From assembly GCA_021845155.1 (NCBI GenBank), contig JAKBSB010000002.1, forward strand, positions 1 to 21,875: a DNA stretch of 21,875 nt. Direction: 5' to 3'. Each line of letters begins with the position of its first letter. The first letter of the stretch is position 1. Position numbers and translations under genes: made by a program. This DNA comes from Thermoplasmata archaeon. GTDB lineage: Archaea; Thermoplasmatota; Thermoplasmata; Thermoplasmatales; Thermoplasmataceae. The notes under the pieces are model-generated. The model ran no database searches and had not been told where the DNA came from. It was given only the letters and a program-made list of their open reading frames with translations. This document shows, one piece after another, positions 1-7,153 of the stretch.

Positions 1-209
1 GACAGGCCATATCTTCAGGAAAAAACTTCATGATTGAGACTGATTATGTTGATGACAGAGAAAAACCGGGAAAGGTCATACCGGTCAACTCGGTACCCAT
101 GAGGGCTAAACTCATCATGGGCGAATATGATGACAGTGATTCAATACTTGAAAATATATTCATTACGACGCCTGAGAAGGTTTTTGGAAAGAGTTTAACC
201 CGGAGGTGA
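1..209 (+). CDS. TatD-like TIM-barrel metal-dependent hydrolase, C-terminal end (partial)
   Basis: The reading frame is open from base 3 to the TGA at 207-209 and gives the last 68 residues of a protein that begins outside the window. The stretch FMIETDYVDD followed by a basic/proline-rich segment (KPGKVIPVNSVPMR) resembles the C-terminal part of archaeal TIM-barrel metal-dependent hydrolases related to TatD (COG1099 type). In these the ETD carries a metal-site acidic residue near the end of the barrel. This assignment is from recalled family motifs and the barrel core is not visible. The other two forward frames close within the first 40 bases, so this is the only plausible coding frame here. 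The GINS gene follows 66 bp downstream with its own TATA box, so the two need not share a transcript. Confidence 0.6.
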   Translation, partial: QAISSGKNFMIETDYVDDREKPGKVIPVNSVPMRAKLIMGEYDDSDSILENIFITTPEKVFGKSLTRR

Positions 210-245
210 TCAAAACTGGGATTTGCCCATTTGTCCAAGAAATGA

Positions 246-255
246 TTTTTATATT
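246..255 (+). promoter_or_regulatory. TATA box of the GINS51 gene
   Basis: The sequence tttttatatt is centred about 25 nt before the ATG at 276. This is the distance expected if transcription starts at or next to the start codon, giving a leaderless mRNA. No Shine-Dalgarno sequence precedes the ATG, which agrees. Confidence 0.6.
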
Positions 256-275
256 CCCTTTATCTATGTCAAACC

Positions 276-929
276 ATGAGCTTAACCCCTGCACAGATTG
301 ACAAGATAAGTGAGGAACTTAAGTCTGTGCTCAGGGTTGAGGTTAAATCGAAGAAGATAAAGAAGATTGAGTCAAATTTTTACAAGGTAATAGTCAATGC
401 ACTGGAATCACTGAACTCCGATGCAGAAGATCATCTTTCAAACCAGAATATTACAGGGTATATTCAGACAAAGGAAAGAATCTCCGAGATTGAAAAGGAC
501 TTTAAGGCTTTCTTCCAGAGAAGATTCGAGAAGATTGCAACATACTCCATCTATGACCTTGAGACGGACCTCATGAATTCCCTGACACCAGAAGAGAAAG
601 AGTTCATTACAAGGTTGCATAATGCAATGCAGGATGAGTATGATCACCTGCTTCTGAAAAGGAAAGAGAAAAAACCAGACAAGCCAGAAGAATTGAGCCA
701 GCCACCTGATCATGCTGTTGAGGTTGAAGGTGGTCTGAGTGAGGCAAAGGGTCTTGAAAAGGAGGAGGATTCATACATACTTGTCAGAATAACAGGGGAT
801 CAACCACCCATTGCACAGTCGGAGAAGAATTACTACCTGCATGACAATGATCTTGTATATCTTCCTAAAAAATTTGCAGAGATTCTTATAAGCAGGAATG
901 CTGCTGTAAAAACAGATATAAAAAAATAG
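276..929 (+). CDS. GINS complex subunit Gins51 (archaeal GINS15)
   Basis: A 217-residue protein with the layout of archaeal GINS51: a helical A domain over about residues 1-130, a charged low-complexity linker rich in Lys, Glu and Pro (about 130-165), and a small beta-rich B domain at the C terminus. The B domain reads ILVRITGDQPPIAQSEKNYY, then a YLHDNDLVYLP stretch and an LISRNAA end. This matches the pattern in which a segment meaning 'value, then bounded by Leu-Pro' precedes the final helix. In the family, GINS joins MCM helicase and Cdc45/RecJ-like protein in the replicative CMG complex. Thermoplasmatales are thought to build GINS from this one subunit type as a homotetramer; that is family knowledge, not visible here. 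ATG 276 is chosen because the TATA box lies 25 nt upstream. The gene ends convergently against the surface-protein gene at 945. Confidence 0.85.
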   Translation: MSLTPAQIDKISEELKSVLRVEVKSKKIKKIESNFYKVIVNALESLNSDAEDHLSNQNITGYIQTKERISEIEKDFKAFFQRRFEKIATYSIYDLETDLMNSLTPEEKEFITRLHNAMQDEYDHLLLKRKEKKPDKPEELSQPPDHAVEVEGGLSEAKGLEKEEDSYILVRITGDQPPIAQSEKNYYLHDNDLVYLPKKFAEILISRNAAVKTDIKK

Positions 930-936
930 GGTTTAG

Positions 937-956
937 AGCATTTTTCAATGCTTTTT
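937..956 (+). terminator. Stem-loop plus T-run terminator between convergent genes
   Basis: A 6-bp inverted repeat, agcatt (937-942) and aatgct (947-952), encloses the loop tttc and is followed by ttttt. It lies just past the GINS51 stop and overlaps the end of the opposite gene. On the minus strand a T-run (complement of 919-927) also follows the hairpin, so it may act in both directions. Confidence 0.45.
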
Positions 957-2738
957 CCTCAGTACAAACCCGATTACCGCACCGAGTATTACAACTGCTC
1001 CAAGTCCGCCAACAACCTCATAGTCCAGTAGACTCAGGCCAGAAGGCGATGAGGATACTGATGGTGTACTTGATATCTCAATAGTGTGGTTTGAGAAATG
1101 AGGTATGTGAATCAACACAACTGTACCTGAACTTTCATGCACGGTTGTATAGTAAGCTGAGGTTGTGGAGTTTGCATACAGTGTTCCGTTGAATGAACTG
1201 AGAGTTGCGGATCTTCCGTCGAATGACACGTATATTTTACCGTTGTTGGATACAAATCTGTCCGATACGTATATTGCAATGGTGGTTCCTGTGTGCCTGT
1301 CTGATCCAACTTCAATCGTTACCTTACCGTTCTGGACTGAGGTCACACTCATTTTGAGTGAGTTGTTGTAAAAGATTGTCATGTTGGACGAACTGCTGTT
1401 ATCACTGTTTATGGTTACCTGTCCCGCTATTTTTCCTGTTACTATTGAATTCTGGAATCTGCTTTCCAGAGATCTGTTTACGTTCTGCAATCCCGGAGGG
1501 GACACCATTGATATCCTTGCGAGACCGCTTGTTGTCACTGAAACAGTTGAACCAGATATGGACACCTTTCCGCCATTTACCGACATGAGGCCGAAGTAAC
1601 CGTTTCCAGTTATCATGACAGCTGTCCTGGATGTGCTGTAGGAATGATTGAGGCCAAGAGTTGCATTTGCTGCCATGCTGCCGTTTTCGAATGCCACTGA
1701 AGCGTTAACTGCCGCATCTGAACCGTAAGTCATATTATGTTCTGAGATGGCCAGTTTTGAGGACACGTTAAAGGTCATGGTACCATTGCTGACGAAGAAG
1801 TTAGATTCTATTGCAGGATTGTCGTGTACTGCATAGGCATAGGAATTGTTTGCATAGAAGAATATGCTACCGTATTCGATGGGTTCACCGATCCTGAACG
1901 GTGGTACCTGGGATGAAGCTCCGATTGTTCCGTTTCCTCTTGCACTTATGTTGTTGAATACAACAGTATTGTTTCCAATGCGAGATGTGAAGTTAGATAT
2001 AACTCCTGTACTGCTGTTGAACGTAAGATTCACGAAATTCCCGGAGAGTAGACCTGTTGTGGCGTTATAACTGAACTTCTGCTCATTCTTATGGCTCTGG
2101 AAATAGTTCTTGATCATTCCCCTGAAGTTCCCATTGGACACAAAACCAACAACCAGTTTCCCGGACAGTAAAGATGTCTGTGCTGACGTAACGGTCATGT
2201 TATTGTTGGAAAGTGTTGTGTTACCGTTTGTGAACAGATATCCCATGAAACTTCCATTTGAAATTTCATAAATGTTCATGTCTGTGGAACTCTGGATATT
2301 GAGATTGGAACTGAAGAAAGTGCCCACCTGAGATTGGAAATCGATTTTCATTTTGTTCCTGACCTCAACAGGCTGAGTTGTCAGGTTCACTGTAATGCTT
2401 GCTTTGTGGCCTGTACTGCTTGATGTTGACACAAGGAATGTGTGCATCTCTTTCATGGAGACAACTGTCATGTTTGAAGTTGAAATCTTGTTCAGGTTCA
2501 TTGTGCTTGGGAGATTGACATAGTTTACCCCACTCACGGATATGTTGTTTGCAAGCATTGTGGCTGTCCCGTCATTGCTGTATTCCAGATCCTTTATGGT
2601 GGAATTTCCTGCCAGATTGAAAGAGTAGTTTCCCATTGCCTCACCGGTCGTGTTAACTGGCAGACCGGCCATGGCCACGGAAACGCTGCTCAATACAAGT
2701 ACTGACAGCAATCCCACGATCACTATTTTGCTTATCAT
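945..2738 (-). CDS. Large membrane-anchored, heavily N-glycosylatable surface protein
   Basis: I do not recognise a named family. Seen in the sequence: an N-terminal signal segment (ISKIVIVGLLSVLVLSSVSVAMA), about 550 residues of Ser/Thr/Asn-rich beta-type sequence, a Ser/Pro-rich stretch near the end, and one C-terminal membrane helix (GGLGAVVILGAVIGFVLRKK) closing in a positive stop-transfer tail. I count about 31 N-x-S/T sequons and no cysteine. This is the architecture of an extracellular protein anchored at its C terminus, expected to be abundant on wall-less acidophiles as an S-layer-like or glycocalyx protein; that role is inference. A TTG at 2759 would add seven residues. I chose ATG 2738 because it starts directly at the signal peptide and a TATA-like box (2762-2772) sits about 29 nt upstream. 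Confidence 0.75.
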   Translation of the reverse strand: MISKIVIVGLLSVLVLSSVSVAMAGLPVNTTGEAMGNYSFNLAGNSTIKDLEYSNDGTATMLANNISVSGVNYVNLPSTMNLNKISTSNMTVVSMKEMHTFLVSTSSSTGHKASITVNLTTQPVEVRNKMKIDFQSQVGTFFSSNLNIQSSTDMNIYEISNGSFMGYLFTNGNTTLSNNNMTVTSAQTSLLSGKLVVGFVSNGNFRGMIKNYFQSHKNEQKFSYNATTGLLSGNFVNLTFNSSTGVISNFTSRIGNNTVVFNNISARGNGTIGASSQVPPFRIGEPIEYGSIFFYANNSYAYAVHDNPAIESNFFVSNGTMTFNVSSKLAISEHNMTYGSDAAVNASVAFENGSMAANATLGLNHSYSTSRTAVMITGNGYFGLMSVNGGKVSISGSTVSVTTSGLARISMVSPPGLQNVNRSLESRFQNSIVTGKIAGQVTINSDNSSSSNMTIFYNNSLKMSVTSVQNGKVTIEVGSDRHTGTTIAIYVSDRFVSNNGKIYVSFDGRSATLSSFNGTLYANSTTSAYYTTVHESSGTVVLIHIPHFSNHTIEISSTPSVSSSPSGLSLLDYEVVGGLGAVVILGAVIGFVLRKKH

Positions 2739-2761
2739 CCGTTCATAATCATTAAGCAACG

Positions 2762-2772
2762 ATAACTTATTT
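2762..2772 (-). promoter_or_regulatory. TATA-like box of the surface-protein gene
   Basis: On the minus strand this reads aaataagttat, centred about 29 nt before ATG 2738. The mRNA would have a leader of only a few bases. The match to a strong archaeal TATA box is moderate. Confidence 0.35.
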
Positions 2773-2906
2773 TTGGTACAAATGTTCAGAAAAATTAAGA
2801 AAATCCGGAAAAAGACAGGATTTCATGGATTTTTCAGAATACTATTCGCCATTCTCATTTAATGCTGGATGAGGTTCCCAGAGTACCTTCGCTGCATGGA
2901 TAATGA

Positions 2907-2917
2907 GCAAACATAAT
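2907..2917 (+). promoter_or_regulatory. Probable TATA box of the RNase P RNA gene
   Basis: The A/T-rich stretch around caaacataatg is centred about 26-28 nt before the predicted 5' end of the RNA (about 2938-2941). The box is not a strong match, and the RNA's 5' end is itself inferred from helix P1. Confidence 0.3.
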
Positions 2918-2939
2918 GAATGAATTATCAATCCTGTGA

Positions 2940-3257
2940 CGGGGAAAGCCCGAGGGCAACTGACGCTCCTATGGAGTGAGGAAAGTCCCCTCTCCACGGT
3001 GGGTCCCGGTCGGTGCAAGCCGACATTCCAAGAGGGATGGTAAAGAGAAAAGAAATACACGGTTTCGGGTTAAGTATGATAAGAAAATTTGACATTTCCC
3101 GGAGTACCGATGGGAACTCTCCCCGGGTGGAGAAAGTCTAAACAGACCCAATGAGACCACTGTGAGGGTCAGGTAAGACGAAGGCTTACAGCCATTCAGT
3201 CGAATGTTGCCAGCCCGCAAGGGTGAACAGAAAGGGGCTTATTCCGGGCATTCCCCA
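2940..3257 (+). ncRNA. rnpB: RNase P RNA, archaeal
   Basis: This is the catalytic RNA of the tRNA 5'-processing enzyme. The universally conserved block gaggaaagtcc is at 2978-2988 and the partner block acagaaaggggcttat at 3227-3242. Together these form pseudoknot helix P4, the core of the enzyme. The ends pair to make helix P1: ggggaaagccc (2941-2951) with gggcattcccc (3246-3256), eleven positions with one A-A mismatch. The block gtgagggtcaggtaagacgaagg (3161-3183) fits the specificity-side region (P10-P12). At about 317 nt the size is normal for archaeal RNase P RNA. Short frames on either strand here are artefacts. A run of T follows P1 at about 3259 and is a likely termination point. The convergent SufR-like gene stops only about 14 nt further on. 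Confidence 0.93.
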
Positions 3258-3270
3258 CTTTTCAATTTAT

Positions 3271-3900
3271 TTAGAATTTTATAAGGAATCTGCAGGCTTT
3301 AGATCCGTCAATAACCCTGTGTGTTACATCTATTTCCGCATCTGTTGTGGAACGGAACATATCGCTTTCAGCCCTGCATGCCTCACTGTAGTGCACTGAA
3401 ATCCCCAGTATTGGACAGTTGAACTCCACAAGCTCATATGTGTTTTCATCCACCTTCTTCCAGTTGGAAAGATAACCGTCCTCGTCACGCAGCTTGCTGA
3501 GCCTCATGACCTTCTCTTCAGGATCAAGGCCCTCCAGATTCTTTCTGTAAGGTATAACCATCTTCCCGGTCCTGAGGCGCAACAGGTTTACAACATGTTC
3601 CCTTCCAAGCTCCTTTTCTATGTAGTTTAATGCCTCAACAGCTATTTCGGAGTATTTCTTTGGAAGAAGATCTGTGCCGTTCTCCGTAAGTGAGAAAATG
3701 CACCTGGGCCTTCCCCTCTGCATGGAGAGATATCGTCTTTTGGCAAGGCCGTCTTCCTCCAGTCCTATCATATGCTTAAGTGTCGCAACCTTTGAAATGC
3801 CAAGCCTTTTGCTCAGATCGTCAAGAGAAAGCTCCTGTTCCTTTTTGAGTTCAAGGATGATAGTTGATTTGGTACCACCTGATCTGATCAGATTATTCAT
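3271..3900 (-). CDS. SufR-like winged-helix transcription regulator with a C-terminal cysteine motif
   Basis: 209 residues. The N-terminal half is a winged helix (about 10-75): helix-turn-helix LSLDDLSKRLGISKVATLKH and wing QRGRPRCIFSLTENG. The C-terminal half carries NCPILG...YSEAC...GSKACRF. Cysteines fall at 162, 175 and 203. Cyanobacterial SufR, a repressor of iron-sulfur assembly genes, binds a cluster through a CX12CX13CX14C motif. Here the first X12 spacing is exact, the third position is Glu189, and the last Cys is one residue early. A cluster or metal sensor is therefore plausible but not proven, and no suf genes are in this window. The frame extends upstream to 4107, but ATG 3900 is chosen because a TATA box (3921-3930) lies about 25 nt before it and family alignment starts here. 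It is divergent from the gene at 4007. Confidence 0.75.
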   Translation of the reverse strand: MNNLIRSGGTKSTIILELKKEQELSLDDLSKRLGISKVATLKHMIGLEEDGLAKRRYLSMQRGRPRCIFSLTENGTDLLPKKYSEIAVEALNYIEKELGREHVVNLLRLRTGKMVIPYRKNLEGLDPEEKVMRLSKLRDEDGYLSNWKKVDENTYELVEFNCPILGISVHYSEACRAESDMFRSTTDAEIDVTHRVIDGSKACRFLIKF

Positions 3901-3949
3901 TGTATGATCATTAAAACTTGTTATATTAATCGATTGGTTTATGATACAA
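3900..3949. repeat. Inverted repeat flanking the SufR-like promoter (candidate operator)
   Basis: Arms ttgtat (3900-3905) and atacaa (3944-3949) are exact inverted copies. The similarity extends inward as atcat/atgat with a one-base offset. The arms bracket the TATA box at 3921-3930, one lying at the transcription start and one upstream. That is a reasonable layout for autoregulation by the SufR-like protein. Six-base arms can occur by chance in A/T-rich DNA. Confidence 0.3.
3921..3930 (-). promoter_or_regulatory. TATA box of the SufR-like gene
   Basis: On the minus strand this reads attaatataa, centred about 25 nt before ATG 3900, which indicates a leaderless transcript and settles the choice of start over the longer frame. 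Confidence 0.55.
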
Positions 3950-3975
3950 ACAAGAGAAATCCTAAATGCTGTGAA

Positions 3976-3985
3976 CTTTATATTT
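3976..3985 (+). promoter_or_regulatory. TATA box of the small zinc-binding protein gene
   Basis: The sequence ctttatattt is a strong archaeal TATA match centred about 26 nt before ATG 4007. It implies a leaderless mRNA and excludes the longer frame that would begin at 3941. Confidence 0.65.
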
Positions 3986-4006
3986 AAGAAAAACCTACCA
4001 TCTTTC

Positions 4007-4198
4007 ATGTCAGATAAATACTGCGATGTAAAGGGGTGCCAGGATCTGAGCTTCAAAACAGTACCTTCAAACCTTGCGAAGAAAGCCTTCACGTTTGATG
4101 ACAGCAAAACAAAGGTTCATCTCTGCAAAGTCCACTACAAAGAGTACAAGAAAAAGACCAAGCAGGACAGAGAAGTTGACCGGATGGACTGGGTCTGA
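4007..4198 (+). CDS. Small zinc-binding-type protein (C-x4-C ... C-x2-H)
   Basis: 63 residues: YCDVKGC near the N terminus (C-x4-C) and LCKVHYKEYKKK in the second half (C-x2-H), followed by a charged tail ending in RMDWV. Four such ligands in a protein this short suggest one structural zinc. I recall similar small conserved archaeal proteins ending in LCKxHYKEYKK-type sequence, but I know of no established function. The many Lys residues after the ligand pair would suit nucleic-acid contact; that is inference. The glycosyltransferase begins 13 nt after this stop with no promoter between, so the two are probably cotranscribed from the TATA box at 3976. The start was chosen on that TATA box and because the preceding codons carry no family-like sequence. 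Confidence 0.7.
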   Translation: MSDKYCDVKGCQDLSFKTVPSNLAKKAFTFDDSKTKVHLCKVHYKEYKKKTKQDREVDRMDWV

Positions 4199-4211
4199 CC
4201 AGCCGAAAGTT

Positions 4212-5003
4212 ATGTCAGAAACTGAACCGGGAATCTCAATTATTATTACTGTAAAGAATGAAGAGAAGCACATTGGAAAGCTTCTGGAAAGCCTTCTCGG
4301 ACAGGATTGCATTTTTGAGGTAGTCATTGTAGATTCCGAAAGCACTGATGGAACGGAAGGTGTTATAAGTCTGTTCCGTAATAGATTCCCTTCAATTGTT
4401 TATATAAAAGAAAAATCAACTAGAGGTGGAGGAAGGAACACTGGTGTAAGAAATGCAAAGTTCGAATATGTGGCATTTACGGACGGAGATGCCGTTGCAG
4501 GGGATCAATGGGCATGCCATATGCTTGAGGCACTTTTAAAATATGATGTTGTTGCAGGTAAAACAGTTCAGGAAGGGTCGAAGGTCTATTCAAAGCTTAG
4601 ACGGGTAGAACTCCTGATGGATGGAAAGGAGATAACTGCACCCTCTGCCAACCTTGGTTACAGAAAGAGCCTTTTCATGGAACTGGGTGGGTTTGATGAG
4701 TCAATGGTCACAGCAGAGGATATAGACCTGAATCTAAGGGCTGTTCTTAAAGGTTCAACCTGGAAAATGGATGAAACCTGCATTATTTACAACCACACCC
4801 GGGAAACCTTTTATGCATTTATAAAACAGGCTTTCTGGAACGGATATGGAAGAAGGCAGCTTGCCATGAAACATGGGAAGATACTCAGGAAACTCACAAG
4901 CCCGTCCATATTCACTGGAGATTATATGAACCTCTTTTATGTGATCAGATTTTTTCCCGCTTTTGCCGGTTACATTGCCTGCATGCTGTTCCCAGGGAAA
5001 TAA
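4212..5003 (+). CDS. Family 2 (GT-A fold) glycosyltransferase
   Basis: 263 residues. It starts directly into the GT2 fold: ISIIITVKNEEKHI (residues 8-21), VIVDSESTDGT (38-48), VAFTDGDAVAGDQW (87-100, the DxD-type metal/nucleotide-sugar motif at Asp91-Asp93), and AEDIDLNLR (168-176, the acidic ED motif near the catalytic base). The C terminus has a hydrophobic stretch (FYVIRFFPAFAGYIACMLF), so the enzyme is probably membrane-associated and could transfer sugar to a lipid or protein acceptor at the cytoplasmic face. Donor and acceptor cannot be read from sequence. The frame is open back to 4074 inside the preceding gene, but ATG 4212 is chosen because the family fold begins right after it. It follows the small zinc-type gene by 13 nt. 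Confidence 0.85.
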   Translation: MSETEPGISIIITVKNEEKHIGKLLESLLGQDCIFEVVIVDSESTDGTEGVISLFRNRFPSIVYIKEKSTRGGGRNTGVRNAKFEYVAFTDGDAVAGDQWACHMLEALLKYDVVAGKTVQEGSKVYSKLRRVELLMDGKEITAPSANLGYRKSLFMELGGFDESMVTAEDIDLNLRAVLKGSTWKMDETCIIYNHTRETFYAFIKQAFWNGYGRRQLAMKHGKILRKLTSPSIFTGDYMNLFYVIRFFPAFAGYIACMLFPGK

Positions 5004-5048
5004 ACGCATAAGTTGCGGTAAATGTGTTCTAACCTGAGGAGAATAATC

Positions 5049-5058
5049 GGCTATATAA
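5049..5058 (+). promoter_or_regulatory. Strong TATA box without an obvious nearby gene
   Basis: The sequence ggctatataagtgg is one of the best TATA matches in the window. Transcription from it would start near 5078-5082, but the next gene (ABC1-like) begins at 5181 and only a nine-codon frame (ATG 5105) lies between. It may give a leadered mRNA for the kinase-like gene or a short RNA. The nearly symmetrical box could also serve the minus strand. Confidence 0.35.
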
Positions 5059-5180
5059 GTGGATCTCTGGTCCATTTTCCTGTATTAATAATTATTGATT
5101 GCCCATGATAGAATCATTTCAAGCGTATACGTAACCAGCAGGTGACCAACAGTTATTATTTTTGAAGGCATGGAGGGAGG

Positions 5181-6740
5181 ATGACCGATACCCAAACGAT
5201 CCAGAAAGGGATAAGAAGATCGGAGCTCAAAGTATTTATGAAACTCTTTCCGGTATTCAGGCGCTTTCTGAAGGATCGAGACAGTGCAAAGAAAAATCCA
5301 GAGGGAGATTGGAGTTATAGTCGGGAAATTAATGGAAGAAGAGCTGTAGATACCTTCATAGATCTGGGACCAACATTCATCAAACTTGGCCAGGTTCTTT
5401 CCGCACGCCCGGATTTACTTCCGCGTGAATATATCAGGTCTTTCGAAAGACTCCAGGACAATGTTCCAGCGGCCCCCTTTGACCTTGTTAAGCCAATAAT
5501 TGAGAGAAATCTTGGAAAAATAGGAGATGTTTTTGATGATTTCAACACCACTGCAATATCCGGGGCATCCCTTGGCCAGGTTTATACTGCCACCTATAAG
5601 GGGAAGAAAGTTGCGGTCAAGGTCAACAGACCTGATGTCGAAAATATACTGAGGCGGGACCTTATTGTCATAAAGAGACTCCTTAAACTGGCAAAGGGAA
5701 GAATCGAGAATTTTCTCTATATCAGTGTGACCAATGTTATCAACGATTTTGACAGCAGGATATATGACGAGATAGATTACAGAAAGGAGGCAAACAATTC
5801 AAGGGAGATTGGAACTAACATAAGAAAGAGAGAGAACGCCATAATACCAGAAATCCTGGAGGAACTTTCGTCGAAAGAGGTTATGGTTTCTGAATATATT
5901 GAAGGGACAAAGATCACAGACATCGATGAACTGAAAAGAAGGGGGATAGATCTCAAGGACCTTGCATTCAGGCTTGATCTTGTCTTTATGAGGATGCTTC
6001 TGAGAGATCATATATTCCATGCGGACCCTCATCCTGGGAACATTTCGGTAGCTGATGATGGAAGGATAATCATCTACGATTATGGAATGGTAGGGAATCT
6101 GGACGATAAAACAAGATTTTCACTCCTGTCTCTTTATGACGGACTGGTAATATCAGATCCAGATGCGATCATAGATGCACTTCTTGGTCTGAAAGCCCTT
6201 TCACCTGCAGCAAACAGAGGGGTAATAAGAAGGAGTATAGAGATAGCAATTGGCGGACTTGGAGGCAGGAACCCTGAGGATGCTGAAATTTCCGAACTCC
6301 TGGATATTGCCAATGATGTTATTTTTGAATTTCCGTTCCGCCTTCCCAGGTCCCTGGTGCTTTACATGAGACTATCGTCTCTTCTTGAAGGGATATGCAT
6401 GCAGCTTGACCCTGATTTCAAGTTTGTGAGAGTGCTAAGGAAAATGCTTTATGAGGAAGGGCTTCTGGACGAACTTTACAGGAAACAGATGGAAGAGTTC
6501 TTCAGTAAGTCTATTAAATCAATTGAGAAGGGACTGGATGTGCTGCCTCTACTCAAGAGAAGGCTTGAGGAAGAAGGAGAAACAAGACCTGTTAAGGAGA
6601 GCGGAAAAATACCCGCATCTGTCTTTCTTGGGTTTGTCCTCCTGAGCTCCGTCATTTTTTACAGGACTGAACCTATTTTTTCTGAAATAGTGGCGATACT
6701 GGATATTATTGGATTCATATATATAATGGTAAAAAAATAG
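5181..6740 (+). CDS. ABC1/UbiB/AarF-family atypical kinase-like protein
   Basis: 519 residues. Family marks are in order: KxGQ motif KLGQ (68-71) in the N-terminal extension, the Ala-rich nucleotide loop SGASLGQVY (127-135), AVKV with Lys147, the ExD motif EID (197-199), HADPHPGN (280-287) in place of the usual catalytic loop, and DYG (300-302) as the metal-binding DFG equivalent. The C terminus has two hydrophobic helices (about 475-517), so it is membrane-anchored. UbiB-family proteins bind ATP and act in lipid or quinone metabolism; the substrate is unknown and a quinone/isoprenoid role is inference. The ATG follows ggagggagg directly, so a Shine-Dalgarno is present though very close. A weak TATA-like stretch at 5152-5160 would instead give a leaderless start. 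The length is normal for the family. Confidence 0.9.
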   Translation: MTDTQTIQKGIRRSELKVFMKLFPVFRRFLKDRDSAKKNPEGDWSYSREINGRRAVDTFIDLGPTFIKLGQVLSARPDLLPREYIRSFERLQDNVPAAPFDLVKPIIERNLGKIGDVFDDFNTTAISGASLGQVYTATYKGKKVAVKVNRPDVENILRRDLIVIKRLLKLAKGRIENFLYISVTNVINDFDSRIYDEIDYRKEANNSREIGTNIRKRENAIIPEILEELSSKEVMVSEYIEGTKITDIDELKRRGIDLKDLAFRLDLVFMRMLLRDHIFHADPHPGNISVADDGRIIIYDYGMVGNLDDKTRFSLLSLYDGLVISDPDAIIDALLGLKALSPAANRGVIRRSIEIAIGGLGGRNPEDAEISELLDIANDVIFEFPFRLPRSLVLYMRLSSLLEGICMQLDPDFKFVRVLRKMLYEEGLLDELYRKQMEEFFSKSIKSIEKGLDVLPLLKRRLEEEGETRPVKESGKIPASVFLGFVLLSSVIFYRTEPIFSEIVAILDIIGFIYIMVKK

Positions 6741-6759
6741 GTTATTCATTCAACCTTTA
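6739..6759 (+). terminator. Weak stem-loop between convergent kinase-like and Hsp20 genes
   Basis: A 5-bp inverted repeat, aggtt (6739-6743) and aacct (6752-6756), is followed by ttta. It spans the space where both genes stop (6740 on plus, 6746 on minus). The stem is short and the T-run poor. Confidence 0.2.
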
Positions 6760-7126
6760 TGGATCTGATTCCCCTGGCAGGTATCCTGATTGTAAGAACA
6801 CCGTTAAGGTATTTTGCCGTGAAATTGGAATCATGATCCACCTCTGCAGGGAGCCTTATGTTTTTCATAACGCTGTCAGGCCTCTGATCCATGAACACCA
6901 TGCCCTTTGTTTCGGTCTTTCTCGTTGCGTTTATGGATATGGAATCCCTGCCAAGCTGTACCTTTATATCCTTCTTTTCGAAGCCGGGCATATCGGCCTC
7001 GATCACAATCTCTCCATTCTCCTCGTATACTGTTACTGGAGGGTAGAGATAGGTCATTACTTCCTTCGCTCTCTCGCCAATATTTTTTATCACTTCTCCG
7101 CTGAAATATTTGAGTGGGTTATACAT
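6746..7126 (-). CDS. Small heat-shock protein, Hsp20/alpha-crystallin family
   Basis: 126 residues with an alpha-crystallin domain over about residues 33-115. Visible features are PPVTVYEENGEIVIEADMPG, the beta-sandwich middle (IKVQLGRDSISINATRK), and the hallmark YLNGVLTIRIPA near the end, the conserved G-V-L motif. The tail RSIKVE contains an I-x-V type anchor used for oligomer assembly in the family. It acts as an ATP-independent chaperone that holds unfolding proteins. A TTG at 7141 would lengthen it by five residues. ATG 7126 is preferred because the TATA box at 7154-7164 places the transcript start near 7134, downstream of that TTG. Its own promoter means it need not be part of the B12 operon upstream. 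Confidence 0.92.
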   Translation of the reverse strand: MYNPLKYFSGEVIKNIGERAKEVMTYLYPPVTVYEENGEIVIEADMPGFEKKDIKVQLGRDSISINATRKTETKGMVFMDQRPDSVMKNIRLPAEVDHDSNFTAKYLNGVLTIRIPARGIRSIKVE

Positions 7127-7153
7127 AGCTATACCAGACAAAAATTTTTAGAA

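Noticed and set aside
1112..2070. Several frames opposite or within the surface-protein gene
   Set aside because: They lack starts with promoters and show the composition expected of antisense reading of a Ser/Thr/Asn-rich gene.
2842..3220. Short protein frames across 2842-3220 on the minus strand
   Set aside because: The region is RNase P RNA and its promoter; the frames are by-products of structured RNA sequence.
3901..4107. N-terminal extension of the SufR-like frame to 4107
   Set aside because: It would run through the TATA boxes of both divergent genes and into the small zinc-type gene; the extension has no winged-helix character.
4074..4211. Longer start of the GT2 glycosyltransferase at 4074
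   Set aside because: The extra residues are a frame-shifted reading of the zinc-type gene, very basic and unlike the family; the fold begins just after ATG 4212.
5105..5134. Nine-codon frame after the orphan TATA box
   Set aside because: It is too short to support, has no ribosome-binding site, and ends in a palindrome.
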